NCBI RefSeq assembly: GCF_918698245.1 | Contig: NZ_CAKKMS010000004.1 | Span: 124,001-188,000, forward strand | Reading direction: 5' to 3' | From: Pedobacter sp. Bi126 | GTDB taxonomy: Bacteria; Bacteroidota; Bacteroidia; Sphingobacteriales; Sphingobacteriaceae | Length of the DNA stretch: 64,000 nucleotides | Shown: positions 32,730-41,567 of the stretch, in pieces | Layout of the letters: every line of letters begins with the position of its first letter | Position numbering within the stretch: the first letter of the stretch is position 1 | The notes under the pieces: model-generated | The model's input: only the letters and a program-made list of their open reading frames with translations | Told to the model about the DNA's origin: nothing | The model's database searches: none | Translations under genes and position numbers: made by a program

Positions 32730-34997
32730 ATGCCCACTTTAGAAGAAACTTCTATGCCCGCAGAAATTGCGGCTAAATTTGTTAATTATACCTCAAAACA
32801 CGTTTTCTTAACCGGAAAAGCGGGAACAGGTAAAACAACTTTTTTACGGAAACTCATCCAGCTTACGCACAAAAAAGCCTTAATTGTTGCACCAACGGGT
32901 ATTGCTGCAATCAATGCAGCCGGGGTAACTATCCATTCGCTTTTCCAACTTCCTTTTGGGGCTTTTTTTCCTGATGCTGCTGGCGCCTTGATTAATGAAA
33001 ATATCAATTTTAACTTCAATACGCCCAAAACGCTAGTGAAACACTTAAACATGCAAGGCAATAAACGCCGCATGTTGCAGGAACTGGAGTTACTTGTTAT
33101 CGATGAGGTAAGTATGTTGCGGGCCGATATGCTCGATGCCATAGATTTCGCTTTACGTTATATACGCAGGAACAGAAACCTTCCGTTCGGCGGAGTACAG
33201 TTATTGTTTATAGGCGACCTGCACCAGCTGCCACCTGTGGTAAAAAATGATGAGTGGCGCATCATGGCTAAATTTTATAAGAGTATTTATTTCTTCGATG
33301 CCCTGGCCCTGCAGGATAATCCTCCGGTTTATATCGAACTGGACAAAATTTACCGTCAGGATGATGCTGTTTTTATCGATCTGCTGAACAACCTACGGAA
33401 CAACAAAATCACCGCAGAAGATACAGCCCTGCTCAGGCAGCATTTCAAACAGGATTTTAAGCCCTCTGCAGACGAAAATTATATTACTTTAACTACCCAT
33501 AACAATAAAGCTGATAGCATTAACCGTGAAAGGTTAACACAGCTGAAAACTAAATCTTACTTTTTTGAGGCAAAGATTCAGGGTGAATTTAATGAATATG
33601 CTTACCCGAATGATAAAAGTTTAGAGTTAAAGGTTGGTGCACAAGTAATGTTCATCAAAAATGATATGACTGCCGAAAAGCGATATTACAATGGTAAGAT
33701 CGGCGTGGTGCATCATATTGAAAAGGATATAGTTGAAATTGAACTGCCTGAAGACAAAGTGGTGATCCAGATTTCACCCTATACATGGGAGAACGTAAAA
33801 TATAAACTGGATGAGGCAACCAACGAAATCAAAGAAAATGTAGCAGGTTCGTTTATCCAATACCCCATTAAACTGGCCTGGGCCATCACCGTGCATAAAA
33901 GTCAAGGTTTAACCTTTGATAAAGCCATTATTGATGTAGGTGATGCATTTGCACCTGGGCAGGCCTATGTAGCCTTGTCGCGTTTACGCTCATTAAAAGG
34001 TTTGGTTTTAACTTCTCATCTTCGTGATAGTGGTTTGCAACAGGATCAAAATGTGCATTACTTCTCTAAAACAAAACAACCTTCCGAAGTGCTGAACGAG
34101 CAGATCAGTATAGAGAGTTATACTTTTATCCGCAGTTATTTGCTTGCCGCATTTGATCTGAACCTGATCCGCTATTACTTAAAAGAACACCGCCAGACTT
34201 TTGATAAAAGCGAAAAATCGACCAAGCAAAAGCACGAAGATTGGACCGATACTGTTTATACCGACTTTCAAAAAATAACAGCCACAGCCGATACATTTGT
34301 TAATCAGCTCAAAAACCTGTTCGCACAGCAAACCGAACATACTTTATTTAATATATCGAAAAGGGTAGAGGCTGCCTTAAAATATTTTAATCCCTTAGTT
34401 AAGGAAATTTCAGACCGTTTCCTGATCCAAATCGAAGTGATCAAAGAAGAAAAGCAGATTAAAACCTATGTTACAGAACTGTTAGAACTCGAAATTTTGG
34501 TGTACGAGCAATTGAAAAAAATGCATAAAAGCAAAGCATTGTTGCAAGCGCTCATTGCTGGGAAAGAGTTTAGCAAAGCCGATACCGATGCACTGTTGAA
34601 TACGGTCGAAAGAAACAACCAACTCCAAAAAGCCATTCAGCTAAAAGGAGAAACGCTTAAAGTAAAATCTGCAGCAGAGAAAAAGAAAAAAGAGCCAAAG
34701 ATTGATACCAAGTTAGTGAGCTTCGAGCTGTATGAGCAGGGCAAAATCATCGACGAAATTGCAAAAGAGCGTGGCTTTTCTGCCGGTACCATTGAGGGGC
34801 ATTTGGCTTATTATGTTTCTACACAACAATTGGATGTAACCAAACTGGTAAAGGCCAATAAAATCAAAAATATCAGTGATGCGGTGGAAAGCCAGAAAAC
34901 AAAATCGATGGCTACGATAAGGGAGTTTTTAGGGAAAGATTATTCTTTCGGGGAGATCAAGCTGGTATTGGCATCGTTGTTTCCATCTGAAGAATAA
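32730..34997 (+). CDS. PIF1-like superfamily 1B helicase with C-terminal HTH domain
   Basis: 755 residues from the ATG at 32730; another ATG at 32754 (MPAEIAAKF) is also possible. Walker A GKAGTGKTT is near 32, Walker B VIDEVSMLRADM near 127, FIGDLHQLPPV near 163, then IKLAWAITVHKSQGLTFDKAIID near 390, the PIF1/RecD SF1B pattern. A helical spacer leads to a C-terminal domain at about 665-755 (YEQGKIIDEIAKERGFSAGTIEGHLAYYV) like the helix-turn-helix_40 module found on RecQ proteins. It probably unwinds DNA 5' to 3' in replication or repair. A single gene, with a GxxExxY gene behind it. Confidence 0.88.
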   Translation: MPTLEETSMPAEIAAKFVNYTSKHVFLTGKAGTGKTTFLRKLIQLTHKKALIVAPTGIAAINAAGVTIHSLFQLPFGAFFPDAAGALINENINFNFNTPKTLVKHLNMQGNKRRMLQELELLVIDEVSMLRADMLDAIDFALRYIRRNRNLPFGGVQLLFIGDLHQLPPVVKNDEWRIMAKFYKSIYFFDALALQDNPPVYIELDKIYRQDDAVFIDLLNNLRNNKITAEDTALLRQHFKQDFKPSADENYITLTTHNNKADSINRERLTQLKTKSYFFEAKIQGEFNEYAYPNDKSLELKVGAQVMFIKNDMTAEKRYYNGKIGVVHHIEKDIVEIELPEDKVVIQISPYTWENVKYKLDEATNEIKENVAGSFIQYPIKLAWAITVHKSQGLTFDKAIIDVGDAFAPGQAYVALSRLRSLKGLVLTSHLRDSGLQQDQNVHYFSKTKQPSEVLNEQISIESYTFIRSYLLAAFDLNLIRYYLKEHRQTFDKSEKSTKQKHEDWTDTVYTDFQKITATADTFVNQLKNLFAQQTEHTLFNISKRVEAALKYFNPLVKEISDRFLIQIEVIKEEKQIKTYVTELLELEILVYEQLKKMHKSKALLQALIAGKEFSKADTDALLNTVERNNQLQKAIQLKGETLKVKSAAEKKKKEPKIDTKLVSFELYEQGKIIDEIAKERGFSAGTIEGHLAYYVSTQQLDVTKLVKANKIKNISDAVESQKTKSMATIREFLGKDYSFGEIKLVLASLFPSEE

Positions 34998-35003
34998 AAT
35001 GTT

Positions 35004-35047
35004 TTAACCACGGAGAAAAGAGAGGTAAGGCACAGAGAACACAAAGT
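35004..35047. repeat. TTAACCACGGAG-type intergenic repeat
   Basis: TTTTAACCACGGAGAAAAG followed by GGCACAGAGAACACAAAG is the inverted form of the GTGCCCTCTGTGGTTAAAA word at 35458-35477. The two blocks flank the GxxExxY gene as inverted repeats. Confidence 0.55.
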
Positions 35048-35050
35048 GTT

Positions 35051-35428
35051 ATGAAAGAAGATTTATTAACAAGAACCATTATTGGATTGGCTATAGATGT
35101 TCATACAGCCCTGGGTCCCGGTTTGCTAGAGAGTGCTTACAAGGAATGTTTGTTTTATAAGATTGATAAGGCAGGTTTTCAAGTTGAAAAAGAAAAAATA
35201 ATGCCCCTGCGATTTGAAGATGTAAAGTTGGATTGTGGTTATCGAATTGATATCTTGGTTGAGAATAGATTGGTTTTAGAATTTAAAAGTATAGATTCCC
35301 TAAATGATATTCATCTTGCACAAATGTTAACCTATATGAAATTAGGTGGATATAGATTCGGGTTATTAATGGATTTTAATGTTTTAAGATTAAAAGATGG
35401 AATTGAGCGGGTAGTAAATGGATATTAA
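35051..35428 (+). CDS. GxxExxY protein
   Basis: 125 residues, full family length. The name-giving motif is G-P-G-L-L-E-S-A-Y near residues 23-31, followed by CGYRIDILVENRLVLEFKSID at about 64-84, in which D, E and K form a PD-(D/E)XK-nuclease-like core, and a Q-x-x-x-Y-M-K-L helix near 95. The family is widespread in Bacteroidota and environmental bacteria with no established function; a nuclease-like fold is the usual suggestion. It stands alone between two inverted TTAACCACGGAG-type repeats, which suggests it moved in as a passenger. Confidence 0.85.
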   Translation: MKEDLLTRTIIGLAIDVHTALGPGLLESAYKECLFYKIDKAGFQVEKEKIMPLRFEDVKLDCGYRIDILVENRLVLEFKSIDSLNDIHLAQMLTYMKLGGYRFGLLMDFNVLRLKDGIERVVNGY

Positions 35429-35432
35429 AATA

Positions 35433-35531
35433 ATCTCTGTTTCCTCTGTGCAAACTCAGTGCCCTCTGTGGTTAAAAGCTATATGAATATTTTGTTTCCT
35501 TTGCGAAAAACTTTGCGAACTTTGCGGTTAA
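35433..35531 (+). repeat. CTTTGCGGTTAAA-type repeat ending at a start codon
   Basis: Contains CTCTGTTTCCTCTGTGCAAA, GTGCCCTCTGTGGTTAAAA and CCTTTGCGAAAAACTTTGCG, closing CTTTGCGGTTAA. The next bases are the ATG of the SprT-like gene at 35532, so the repeat forms the whole 5' leader. Confidence 0.6.
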
Positions 35532-36140
35532 ATGGAAAAGGTTAAAGTTTTAGCGCAGTACATGCCCGAACCAGCGGCACCGCTAATTGCAAAATGGATA
35601 GATTATTTTCAATGTGAATTTAAGATTTCTAAAACCCGTTTTACAAAATTGGGCGATTACCGCCATCCTTATCAGGGCAAAGGGCATCGCATTTCGGTGA
35701 ATTTTAACCTCAATCATTACGCCTTTCTGGTTACTACCGTACACGAGTTCGCGCATTTACTCACCTGGAACGATTTCAAGAATAAAGTAAAACCGCATGG
35801 CACAGAGTGGAAGAAGAACTTTCAGCGGATGATGGTTCCCTTTTTTGAACTGAATATCTTTCCAGCCGATATCCACAAAGCGATTGATAATTATATGTCG
35901 AACCCGGCGGCATCCAGCTGTTCTGATCTGCATTTATCGCGAGCCTTAAAAAAATACGATAGCAATAAAACCGAGACTTTGCATTTGGAGCAATTGCCGA
36001 TTAATACCACTTTTAAAATTAAAGATGGCCGGCGTTTTACCAAAGGCGAACGCATTAGGAAGCGGTACCGCTGTATATGTTTAGACGATAAGCGATTATA
36101 TCTGTTTAATCCTTTGGCAGAGGTTTTTGTAGTGGAATAA
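35532..36140 (+). CDS. SprT-like zinc metallopeptidase-fold protein
   Basis: 202 residues. The zinc-binding motif HEFAH is at 71-75 with a preceding VTTV strand, and a third ligand may be H89 in VKPHGTEWKKNF. This is the SprT/Spartan arrangement. The C-terminal half has no cysteine zinc ribbon of the usual type; it ends in a basic beta segment (IKDGRRFTKGERIRKRYRC). SprT-like proteins are linked to removal of DNA-protein crosslinks in eukaryotes; bacterial roles are poorly known. The start codon directly abuts an intergenic repeat. Gene is complete and stands alone. Confidence 0.8.
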   Translation: MEKVKVLAQYMPEPAAPLIAKWIDYFQCEFKISKTRFTKLGDYRHPYQGKGHRISVNFNLNHYAFLVTTVHEFAHLLTWNDFKNKVKPHGTEWKKNFQRMMVPFFELNIFPADIHKAIDNYMSNPAASSCSDLHLSRALKKYDSNKTETLHLEQLPINTTFKIKDGRRFTKGERIRKRYRCICLDDKRLYLFNPLAEVFVVE

Positions 36141-36152
36141 GATTAATTTGCT

Positions 36153-36283
36153 GTCATCCTGAATGCAATGAAGAATCTTTTGCAAAATAGCTCTGCAATT
36201 ACATTTTGCGTTTGAAGATACTTTAGATTAATGCCATTTGAAGTGCCAATAGTAAACAGATTCTTCGCTGCGCCCAGAATGAC
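36153..36283. repeat. Dispersed hairpin repeat, GTCATCCTGAA type
   Basis: GTCATCCTGAATGCAATGAA with AGAATCTTTTG on the left is mirrored by AGATTCTTCGCTGCGCCCAG and AATGAC on the right. It lies between the convergent SprT-like and adenine deaminase genes and may serve as a terminator. Confidence 0.65.
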
Positions 36284-36290
36284 AAATCAG

Positions 36291-37928
36291 CTACACAAAC
36301 TTAAACTCATCTCCATCAAATAAACCTTTGTCGCTCAGTTTTAAGTGTGGAATTACCAATAAAGCCATAAAAGAAAGCGTCATGAAAGGGGCAAGCAAAG
36401 TAGAGCCTAAATCTTTCGCAAATTGATCTATTGAAGTATAACTTTCTGCAACCTGATAACCGTTATGGTTACTCATTAAGCCTGCTACCGGTAAAGCTAA
36501 AACTTCTTTTTCCCCATTTCCCAATGCCACTACGCCACCGGTTTCATTAATCACCAGATTTACGGCTTCACAGATACTTTTATCGTCTACGCCGACAGCA
36601 ATAATGTTATGACTATCATGTGCAACACTTGATGCAATGGCGCCTTCTTTTAAGCCAAAGTTTTTAACGAAGGATATTGCAATAGGGGCATCATGATAAC
36701 GGTTTACCACCACCATTTTTAAAACATCGTTTTCCGGATCACTAATGATATTTTGATTTAAAACTTTCGGTTTTGCGGATATTCTATTCGTAATCAATTG
36801 TCCATCCAATGCTTCAATAACTGGAATTTCTTTTTGTCCGGTGAATGGATAAATAAAATCTTCTTCCTTTTTCAAACTGCAATCGAAATGGTTTACCGAT
36901 TCTCGATCTTCGACATGTTTTACCCAATTACCCACTATTTTTCCATTTTCGGCAAGCAATATCCCATCTATATAGGTTTGTTTAACCTTGAATGTTTTTA
37001 AATCTTCAAGCACGATAAAATCTGCATCATCATTGATCTGAAGTGAGCCAACATCTAATTTATAGTGAAGAATAGGATTGATGCATGCTGCCCGCAGTAT
37101 ATTGAATATATTGATCCCTTTTTCTACTGCCCTTGCACAGAGCTGATTAATATGGTTTTCGACTAAACTATCAGGATGTTTATCGTCGCTGCAGAACATC
37201 ATCATTTCCGGCCAATCGTTCAATAGATCGATCAGTGCCTCAAAATTTTTGGCTGCGCTTCCTTCACGGATAAGGATTTTCATACCGCGCTGTAATTTAT
37301 CTAATGCTTCTTCGGCGGTAAAACATTCGTGATCGGTAGAAATTCCTGCATTGATGTATTGTTGAACAGCATCGCCACGTAAGCCCGGGGCATGCCCATC
37401 AACAGGTTTACCCAAATGGTGCGCAGCAGAAATCTTTTTTAAAACCTCTTCATCTTTATAAAGTACGCCTGGGAAATTCATCATTTCGCTGAGGTATTTT
37501 ATTTCAGGACGTTCTAAAAGTGATTTTACGTCATCATGATCCAATTCAGCTCCGGCCGTCTCAAAAATGGTAGCTGGAACACAGCTTGGGGCACCAAAAT
37601 TGAATTTAAAAGGCACGGTATTGCCATTTTCAATCATAAATTCTACACCTTCCATACCACAAACGTTGGCAATCTCGTGTGGATCGCTAATGGTTGATAC
37701 CGTTCCATGAACAACCGCCAATCGTGCAAATTCACTTGGAATTAACATGCTGCTTTCGATATGCACATGGCTATCGATAAAGCCTGGTGAGATAAAATGT
37801 GCTCCTTCTTTCTGTTCAGAAATTTTAGAGATTGATTTTATTTTTCCACCCTCAACGGCTACTTCGCCAAAGAAAATATTCCGCTTTGTGATGTTGATGA
37901 TATTTCCTTCGACTTTAAAATTGCCCAT
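36291..37928 (-). CDS. ade: Adenine deaminase
   Basis: 545 residues from the ATG at 37928 (MGNFKVEGN); an earlier start at 37958 would add ten residues. Amidohydrolase metal site [10 protein letters not shown] near 62-71, then [16 protein letters not shown] near 87-102, GHAPGL near 188 and DHECFT near 207. The C-terminal adenine-deaminase domain includes [24 protein letters not shown] and LMSNHNGY. It converts adenine to hypoxanthine with release of ammonia. Single gene with inverted repeats on both sides. Confidence 0.94.
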   Translation of the reverse strand: MGNFKVEGNIINITKRNIFFGEVAVEGGKIKSISKISEQKEGAHFISPGFIDSHVHIESSMLIPSEFARLAVVHGTVSTISDPHEIANVCGMEGVEFMIENGNTVPFKFNFGAPSCVPATIFETAGAELDHDDVKSLLERPEIKYLSEMMNFPGVLYKDEEVLKKISAAHHLGKPVDGHAPGLRGDAVQQYINAGISTDHECFTAEEALDKLQRGMKILIREGSAAKNFEALIDLLNDWPEMMMFCSDDKHPDSLVENHINQLCARAVEKGINIFNILRAACINPILHYKLDVGSLQINDDADFIVLEDLKTFKVKQTYIDGILLAENGKIVGNWVKHVEDRESVNHFDCSLKKEEDFIYPFTGQKEIPVIEALDGQLITNRISAKPKVLNQNIISDPENDVLKMVVVNRYHDAPIAISFVKNFGLKEGAIASSVAHDSHNIIAVGVDDKSICEAVNLVINETGGVVALGNGEKEVLALPVAGLMSNHNGYQVAESYTSIDQFAKDLGSTLLAPFMTLSFMALLVIPHLKLSDKGLFDGDEFKFV

Positions 37929-37942
37929 GCTGTTTATATAAA

Positions 37943-38017
37943 TTAGCCACGGAAACACGGATTGGCACGGAATTAATAGTTAATGTTCTCCGTGATTGCT
38001 GTGTCTCCGTGGCAAAA
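37943..38017. repeat. AGCCACGGAAACACGG inverted repeat
   Basis: TTAGCCACGGAAACACGG (from 37943) is inverted as CTGTGTCTCCGTGGCAAAA (ending 38017). The same pair of words, in the same order, occurs at 54727-54821. It fills the gap between the E1 and adenine deaminase genes. Confidence 0.65.
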
Positions 38018-38021
38018 CTAT

Positions 38022-39998
38022 TTAATATTTCAATAATTTATCAATCATTTCTGCTAATCTTGCTTTGGCCAAGAAATCTTCCTCCAATACCTTACTCATT
38101 GGAATTGCCGTATCTAAGCTTGCACAGCGCATTACAGGTGCATCGAGATCAGAGAAACAGTGCTCTCCAATCCAGGCAGATAGTTCGGCGCCAAAGCCAT
38201 TGGTTAAGGTATCCTCATGCAAAATTAAAACCCTTCCTGTTGCTTTAACCGCTGCCCTTACTGTTTCTTTATCCCAGGGCTGAAGCGTGCGCAGATCGAT
38301 TAATGTGGCATGGCTTTGCGGATATTGCTTCAGGTAATCTAACGCCCAGTGCACACCCAATCCATAAGTAATGATCGTGAATTTACTTCCTTCCACAAGC
38401 CTAACTGCTTTACCAATCTCTGTAGTATAATAGCCATCAGGAACACGAGCACTTAAACTCCTGTAGAGGTATTTATGTTCGAAATAAAGCACTGGGTTTG
38501 GATCTTCAATCGCTGCCAATAGCAAACCTTTCGCATCTTCAGGGAAAGCTGGATAAACAATTTTTAAACCCGGTGTTTTGGTAAACCATGCTTCATTACT
38601 TTGTGAATGGAATGGTCCAGCCCCTGTTCCGGCACCCGTGGGCATGCGCACTACCACATCGGCCTTTTCGCCCCAACGGTAATGCGTTTTGGCCAGGTTA
38701 TTCACGATCTGATTAAAGCCAACGGTTACAAAATCTGCAAATTGCATTTCTACAACAGCTTTATGGCCATTTATGGACAAGCCTAAACCTGCCCCCACAA
38801 TGGCCGATTCGCATATAGGGGTATTGCGGACTCTGTTTTTGCCATATTTAGCAGTAAAACCATCTGTAATTTTAAAAGCCCCACCATAATCGGCAATATC
38901 CTGGCCCATTAAAACCAGGTTGGGGTATTTTTGCATGGCCAAGTCTAATCCGTCGGTTATTGCATCTAAATATCTTTTTTCTGTAGAAATTTGACTAGGT
39001 TGGACAACATCTTGCTGGTAAGGAAAATACATATCAGCCTCTTCCTGATCGGCATTAGCGATAGGCTCATCTTCATTAAAAGCTTCTTCAACTTCCAGCT
39101 CTAAATCTCTTTTAACCTGGATTTTGATGTCGATAATTGAATCTGAGGTTAAAACACCCTGCTCAATTAAATACGCTTCGTAATTACTCAAAGGATCTTT
39201 CTTTCCCCACTCATCCAACAATTCTTGCGGAACGTATTTAGTACCTGATGCTTCTTCATGTCCACGCATTCTGAAAGTAAGGCATTCTACCAAAACCGGT
39301 CTTGGATCTTTTCGGATTTCCATAGCCAGTTGATTGATGGTATCATAAACTTCTAAAATATTGTTCCCATCTATCTGAATACCCTCAACGCCATAACCAA
39401 TGGCCTTATCAACCAGGTTTTTGCACCTGAACTGCTCCGATTTTGGGGTGGAAAGTCCATATCCATTATTTTCGATCAGGAAAATAACAGGAAGGTTCCA
39501 AACTGCAGCAACATTTACTGCTTCGTGGAAATCGCCTTCACTGGTTGCCCCTTCTCCGGTGTAAACTAATGTGGCGTGCGGTTTATTAGCTAAAACATCG
39601 GCCAGAGCAATACCATCGGCTAGAGCCATTTGTGGGCCAAGGTGGGATATCATCCCAATTATTTTATATTCTTGTGTGCCGAAATGGAAAGAGCGATCAC
39701 GGCCTTTGGTGAAGCCGGTAATTTTGCCCTGCCATTGGGCCATTAATTTTTTTAAAGGAATATCGCGAGCGGTAAAAACACCTAAATTACGGTGCATGGG
39801 TAAAATGTACTCATCGCTTTGCATGGCTAAGGTGCTGCCAACAGCTATTGCTTCCTGGCCAATGCCCGAGAACCATTTGCCAATTCTACCCTGACGCAAC
39901 AGTTTGAGCATTTTGTCTTCAACCATCCGAGGGTAAAGCAATCTTTTGTATAAGTTCAGTAAGAACTCGTCGTCTTTATCACCTCTGTTAAATTGCAT
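38022..39998 (-). CDS. Fused 2-oxoacid dehydrogenase E1 component (alpha plus beta)
   Basis: 658 residues. Residues about 1-320 are the E1 alpha part, with the thiamine-diphosphate motif GEGATSEGDFHEAVNVAA ... ENNGYG near 152-185 and an RMRGHEEASG loop. An acidic linker (EAFNEDEPIANADQEEAD) leads to the E1 beta part at about 345-658, with MGQDIADYGGAFKIT, PICESAIVGAGLG, GAGTGAGPFHSQSNE and EDTLTNGFGAELSAWI. Normally alpha and beta are separate; the fusion is a known Bacteroidota arrangement. It decarboxylates a 2-oxoacid (branched-chain or pyruvate, not decidable here) for an E2 lipoyl enzyme encoded elsewhere. It begins 30 bases after the LutB-like gene. Confidence 0.9.
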   Translation of the reverse strand: MQFNRGDKDDEFLLNLYKRLLYPRMVEDKMLKLLRQGRIGKWFSGIGQEAIAVGSTLAMQSDEYILPMHRNLGVFTARDIPLKKLMAQWQGKITGFTKGRDRSFHFGTQEYKIIGMISHLGPQMALADGIALADVLANKPHATLVYTGEGATSEGDFHEAVNVAAVWNLPVIFLIENNGYGLSTPKSEQFRCKNLVDKAIGYGVEGIQIDGNNILEVYDTINQLAMEIRKDPRPVLVECLTFRMRGHEEASGTKYVPQELLDEWGKKDPLSNYEAYLIEQGVLTSDSIIDIKIQVKRDLELEVEEAFNEDEPIANADQEEADMYFPYQQDVVQPSQISTEKRYLDAITDGLDLAMQKYPNLVLMGQDIADYGGAFKITDGFTAKYGKNRVRNTPICESAIVGAGLGLSINGHKAVVEMQFADFVTVGFNQIVNNLAKTHYRWGEKADVVVRMPTGAGTGAGPFHSQSNEAWFTKTPGLKIVYPAFPEDAKGLLLAAIEDPNPVLYFEHKYLYRSLSARVPDGYYTTEIGKAVRLVEGSKFTIITYGLGVHWALDYLKQYPQSHATLIDLRTLQPWDKETVRAAVKATGRVLILHEDTLTNGFGAELSAWIGEHCFSDLDAPVMRCASLDTAIPMSKVLEEDFLAKARLAEMIDKLLKY

Positions 39999-40028
39999 AT
40001 CTGGTTATTTTGACTAATGAGTCCTGAT

Positions 40029-41417
40029 TTAAGACTCCTTATTTTTTTTCAATTCTTCCCATTGTTTAGCAAAAGATTTATCGGCAACTTTAGGCATCTC
40101 CCGATATTTGCCCCAGCTCTTTTTGAAAAATCTTTTGAGCATAAAGTTTTTAAACTTTCCGCCAAAAAAATCCATCCATTTGCGCTTTTGCATCATTCTG
40201 CTAAACATGCTCCAGCCAATTTCCTCTTTTTTGCCGTTTTCATGCCCTGCGGCGGCATCTCTACGGTTAAGCAAGAGCATTTTATGGATATCGATTTTTA
40301 CCGGGCATACTTCTGAACATTTGCCGCAAAGACTGGAAGCATAGCTTAGGTGTTTAAACTCTTCCATGCCCTTTAAGTGAGGAGTGATTACCGAGCCGAT
40401 TGGGCCACTATAGGTTGTATTATAAGTATGTCCACCAATATTTTTATAAACCGGGCAAGCATTTAAACATGCACCACAACGGATGCAGTACAAGCCCTGT
40501 CTCTGGTCTTTTTGTGCCAATAAATTGGTGCGGCCATTGTCCAGCAAAATCACATACATTTCCTCTGGCCCATCTGTTTCATTGGCTTGGCGTGGACCAC
40601 TTAAAATGGTATTATAAACCGTTAAGTTTTGTCCCGTTCCGTGCGAAGCCAGTAAAGGCCAGAACAGATCAAGATCTGCCATAGAGGGAATTACCTTTTC
40701 GATACCTACTATGGCAATGTGGATTTTAGGGAAAGTGGTGCTTAAACGTGCATTGCCTTCATTCTCCGTTAGGGCAATACTTCCTGTATCGGCAATTAAA
40801 AAATTGCCACCACTGATGCCAATATCAGCATTTAGGTACTTGTCGCGGAGTAATTCTCTTGCTTTTTGTACCAGCTGCGGGGGAGTGGCATCTATAGGTG
40901 TGCCAAATTTATCGTGAAATAACTGCGCTATATCTGTTGCACTTAGGTGCATGGCCGGTGTAACAATATGATACGGAGCCTGCCCAAGCAACTGAACAAT
41001 ATATTCGCCCAGATCACTTTCTAAAGATTCGATGTTGTTCTTTTCCAGGAAGTCGTTTAAGTGGATTTCCTCGGTGGTCATCGATTTTGATTTGATAACC
41101 GTTTTGCCGTTGTTTCTTTTAATGATATTGAGGATTTCCTGTTGGGCTTCTTCAGTATCATTGGCCCAAATTACCTTACCGCCGCGGCGTTGGAAATTTG
41201 ATTCGAATTCTGGCAAGAATTTATCAAGGTTTTCCATCACACGCCATTTGATTACGTGTGCCTTTTTTTTGGATGCCTCTAAATTTTCGAATTTTGATAA
41301 GCCCCGTTCAACAGCTGCATTGTATTTCCCAATATTATAATTTATGGTTTTACGATGCGGTAGATCGAAAGCTTTCTCGTCAGATTTCTCTAAAAATTCC
41401 TCGGCAATATTCATCAA
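40029..41417 (-). CDS. lutB: LutB/LldF-family iron-sulfur protein
   Basis: 462 residues. The N-terminal LUD-type domain includes NNGKTVIKSKSMTTEEIHLN near 98-117 and ISGGNFLIADTGSIALTENEGNARL near 198-222. Two 4Fe-4S motifs follow: CIRCGACLNACPVY near 308-321 and CGKCSEVCPVKIDIHKML near 361-378. LutABC oxidises L-lactate to pyruvate. Here only the B subunit is present; no LutA or LutC gene lies beside it. It is 30 bases before the E1 gene on the same strand, so the two may be co-expressed, which would place a pyruvate source next to a 2-oxoacid dehydrogenase (inference). Confidence 0.85.
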   Translation of the reverse strand: MMNIAEEFLEKSDEKAFDLPHRKTINYNIGKYNAAVERGLSKFENLEASKKKAHVIKWRVMENLDKFLPEFESNFQRRGGKVIWANDTEEAQQEILNIIKRNNGKTVIKSKSMTTEEIHLNDFLEKNNIESLESDLGEYIVQLLGQAPYHIVTPAMHLSATDIAQLFHDKFGTPIDATPPQLVQKARELLRDKYLNADIGISGGNFLIADTGSIALTENEGNARLSTTFPKIHIAIVGIEKVIPSMADLDLFWPLLASHGTGQNLTVYNTILSGPRQANETDGPEEMYVILLDNGRTNLLAQKDQRQGLYCIRCGACLNACPVYKNIGGHTYNTTYSGPIGSVITPHLKGMEEFKHLSYASSLCGKCSEVCPVKIDIHKMLLLNRRDAAAGHENGKKEEIGWSMFSRMMQKRKWMDFFGGKFKNFMLKRFFKKSWGKYREMPKVADKSFAKQWEELKKNKES

Positions 41418-41524
41418 TAGTTATTTTGTAATAGGTAACGAATATTAACTGATTTTAGTTTTTAGCTACTTCGTTATAACATCAAAGATAGGAATTTATG
41501 CAGGTGCGAAAAGGTATTGTGCAT

Positions 41525-41552
41525 AAAAAAGCCCCGACATTTTGTCGAGGCT
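41525..41552 (-). terminator. Terminator after the M28 peptidase gene
   Basis: On the minus strand AGCCTCGACA-AAA-TGTCGGGGCT (41552-41531 with one mismatch) is followed by six T (41530-41525). It lies 16 bases beyond the stop of the peptidase gene. Confidence 0.82.
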
Positions 41553-41567
41553 AAGCATTTTGAATGA

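Noticed and set aside
32730..34997. PIF1-like helicase as part of a mobile element or defence system
   Set aside because: No integrase, attachment site or partner gene; base composition matches its neighbours and the family is a normal Bacteroidota core gene.
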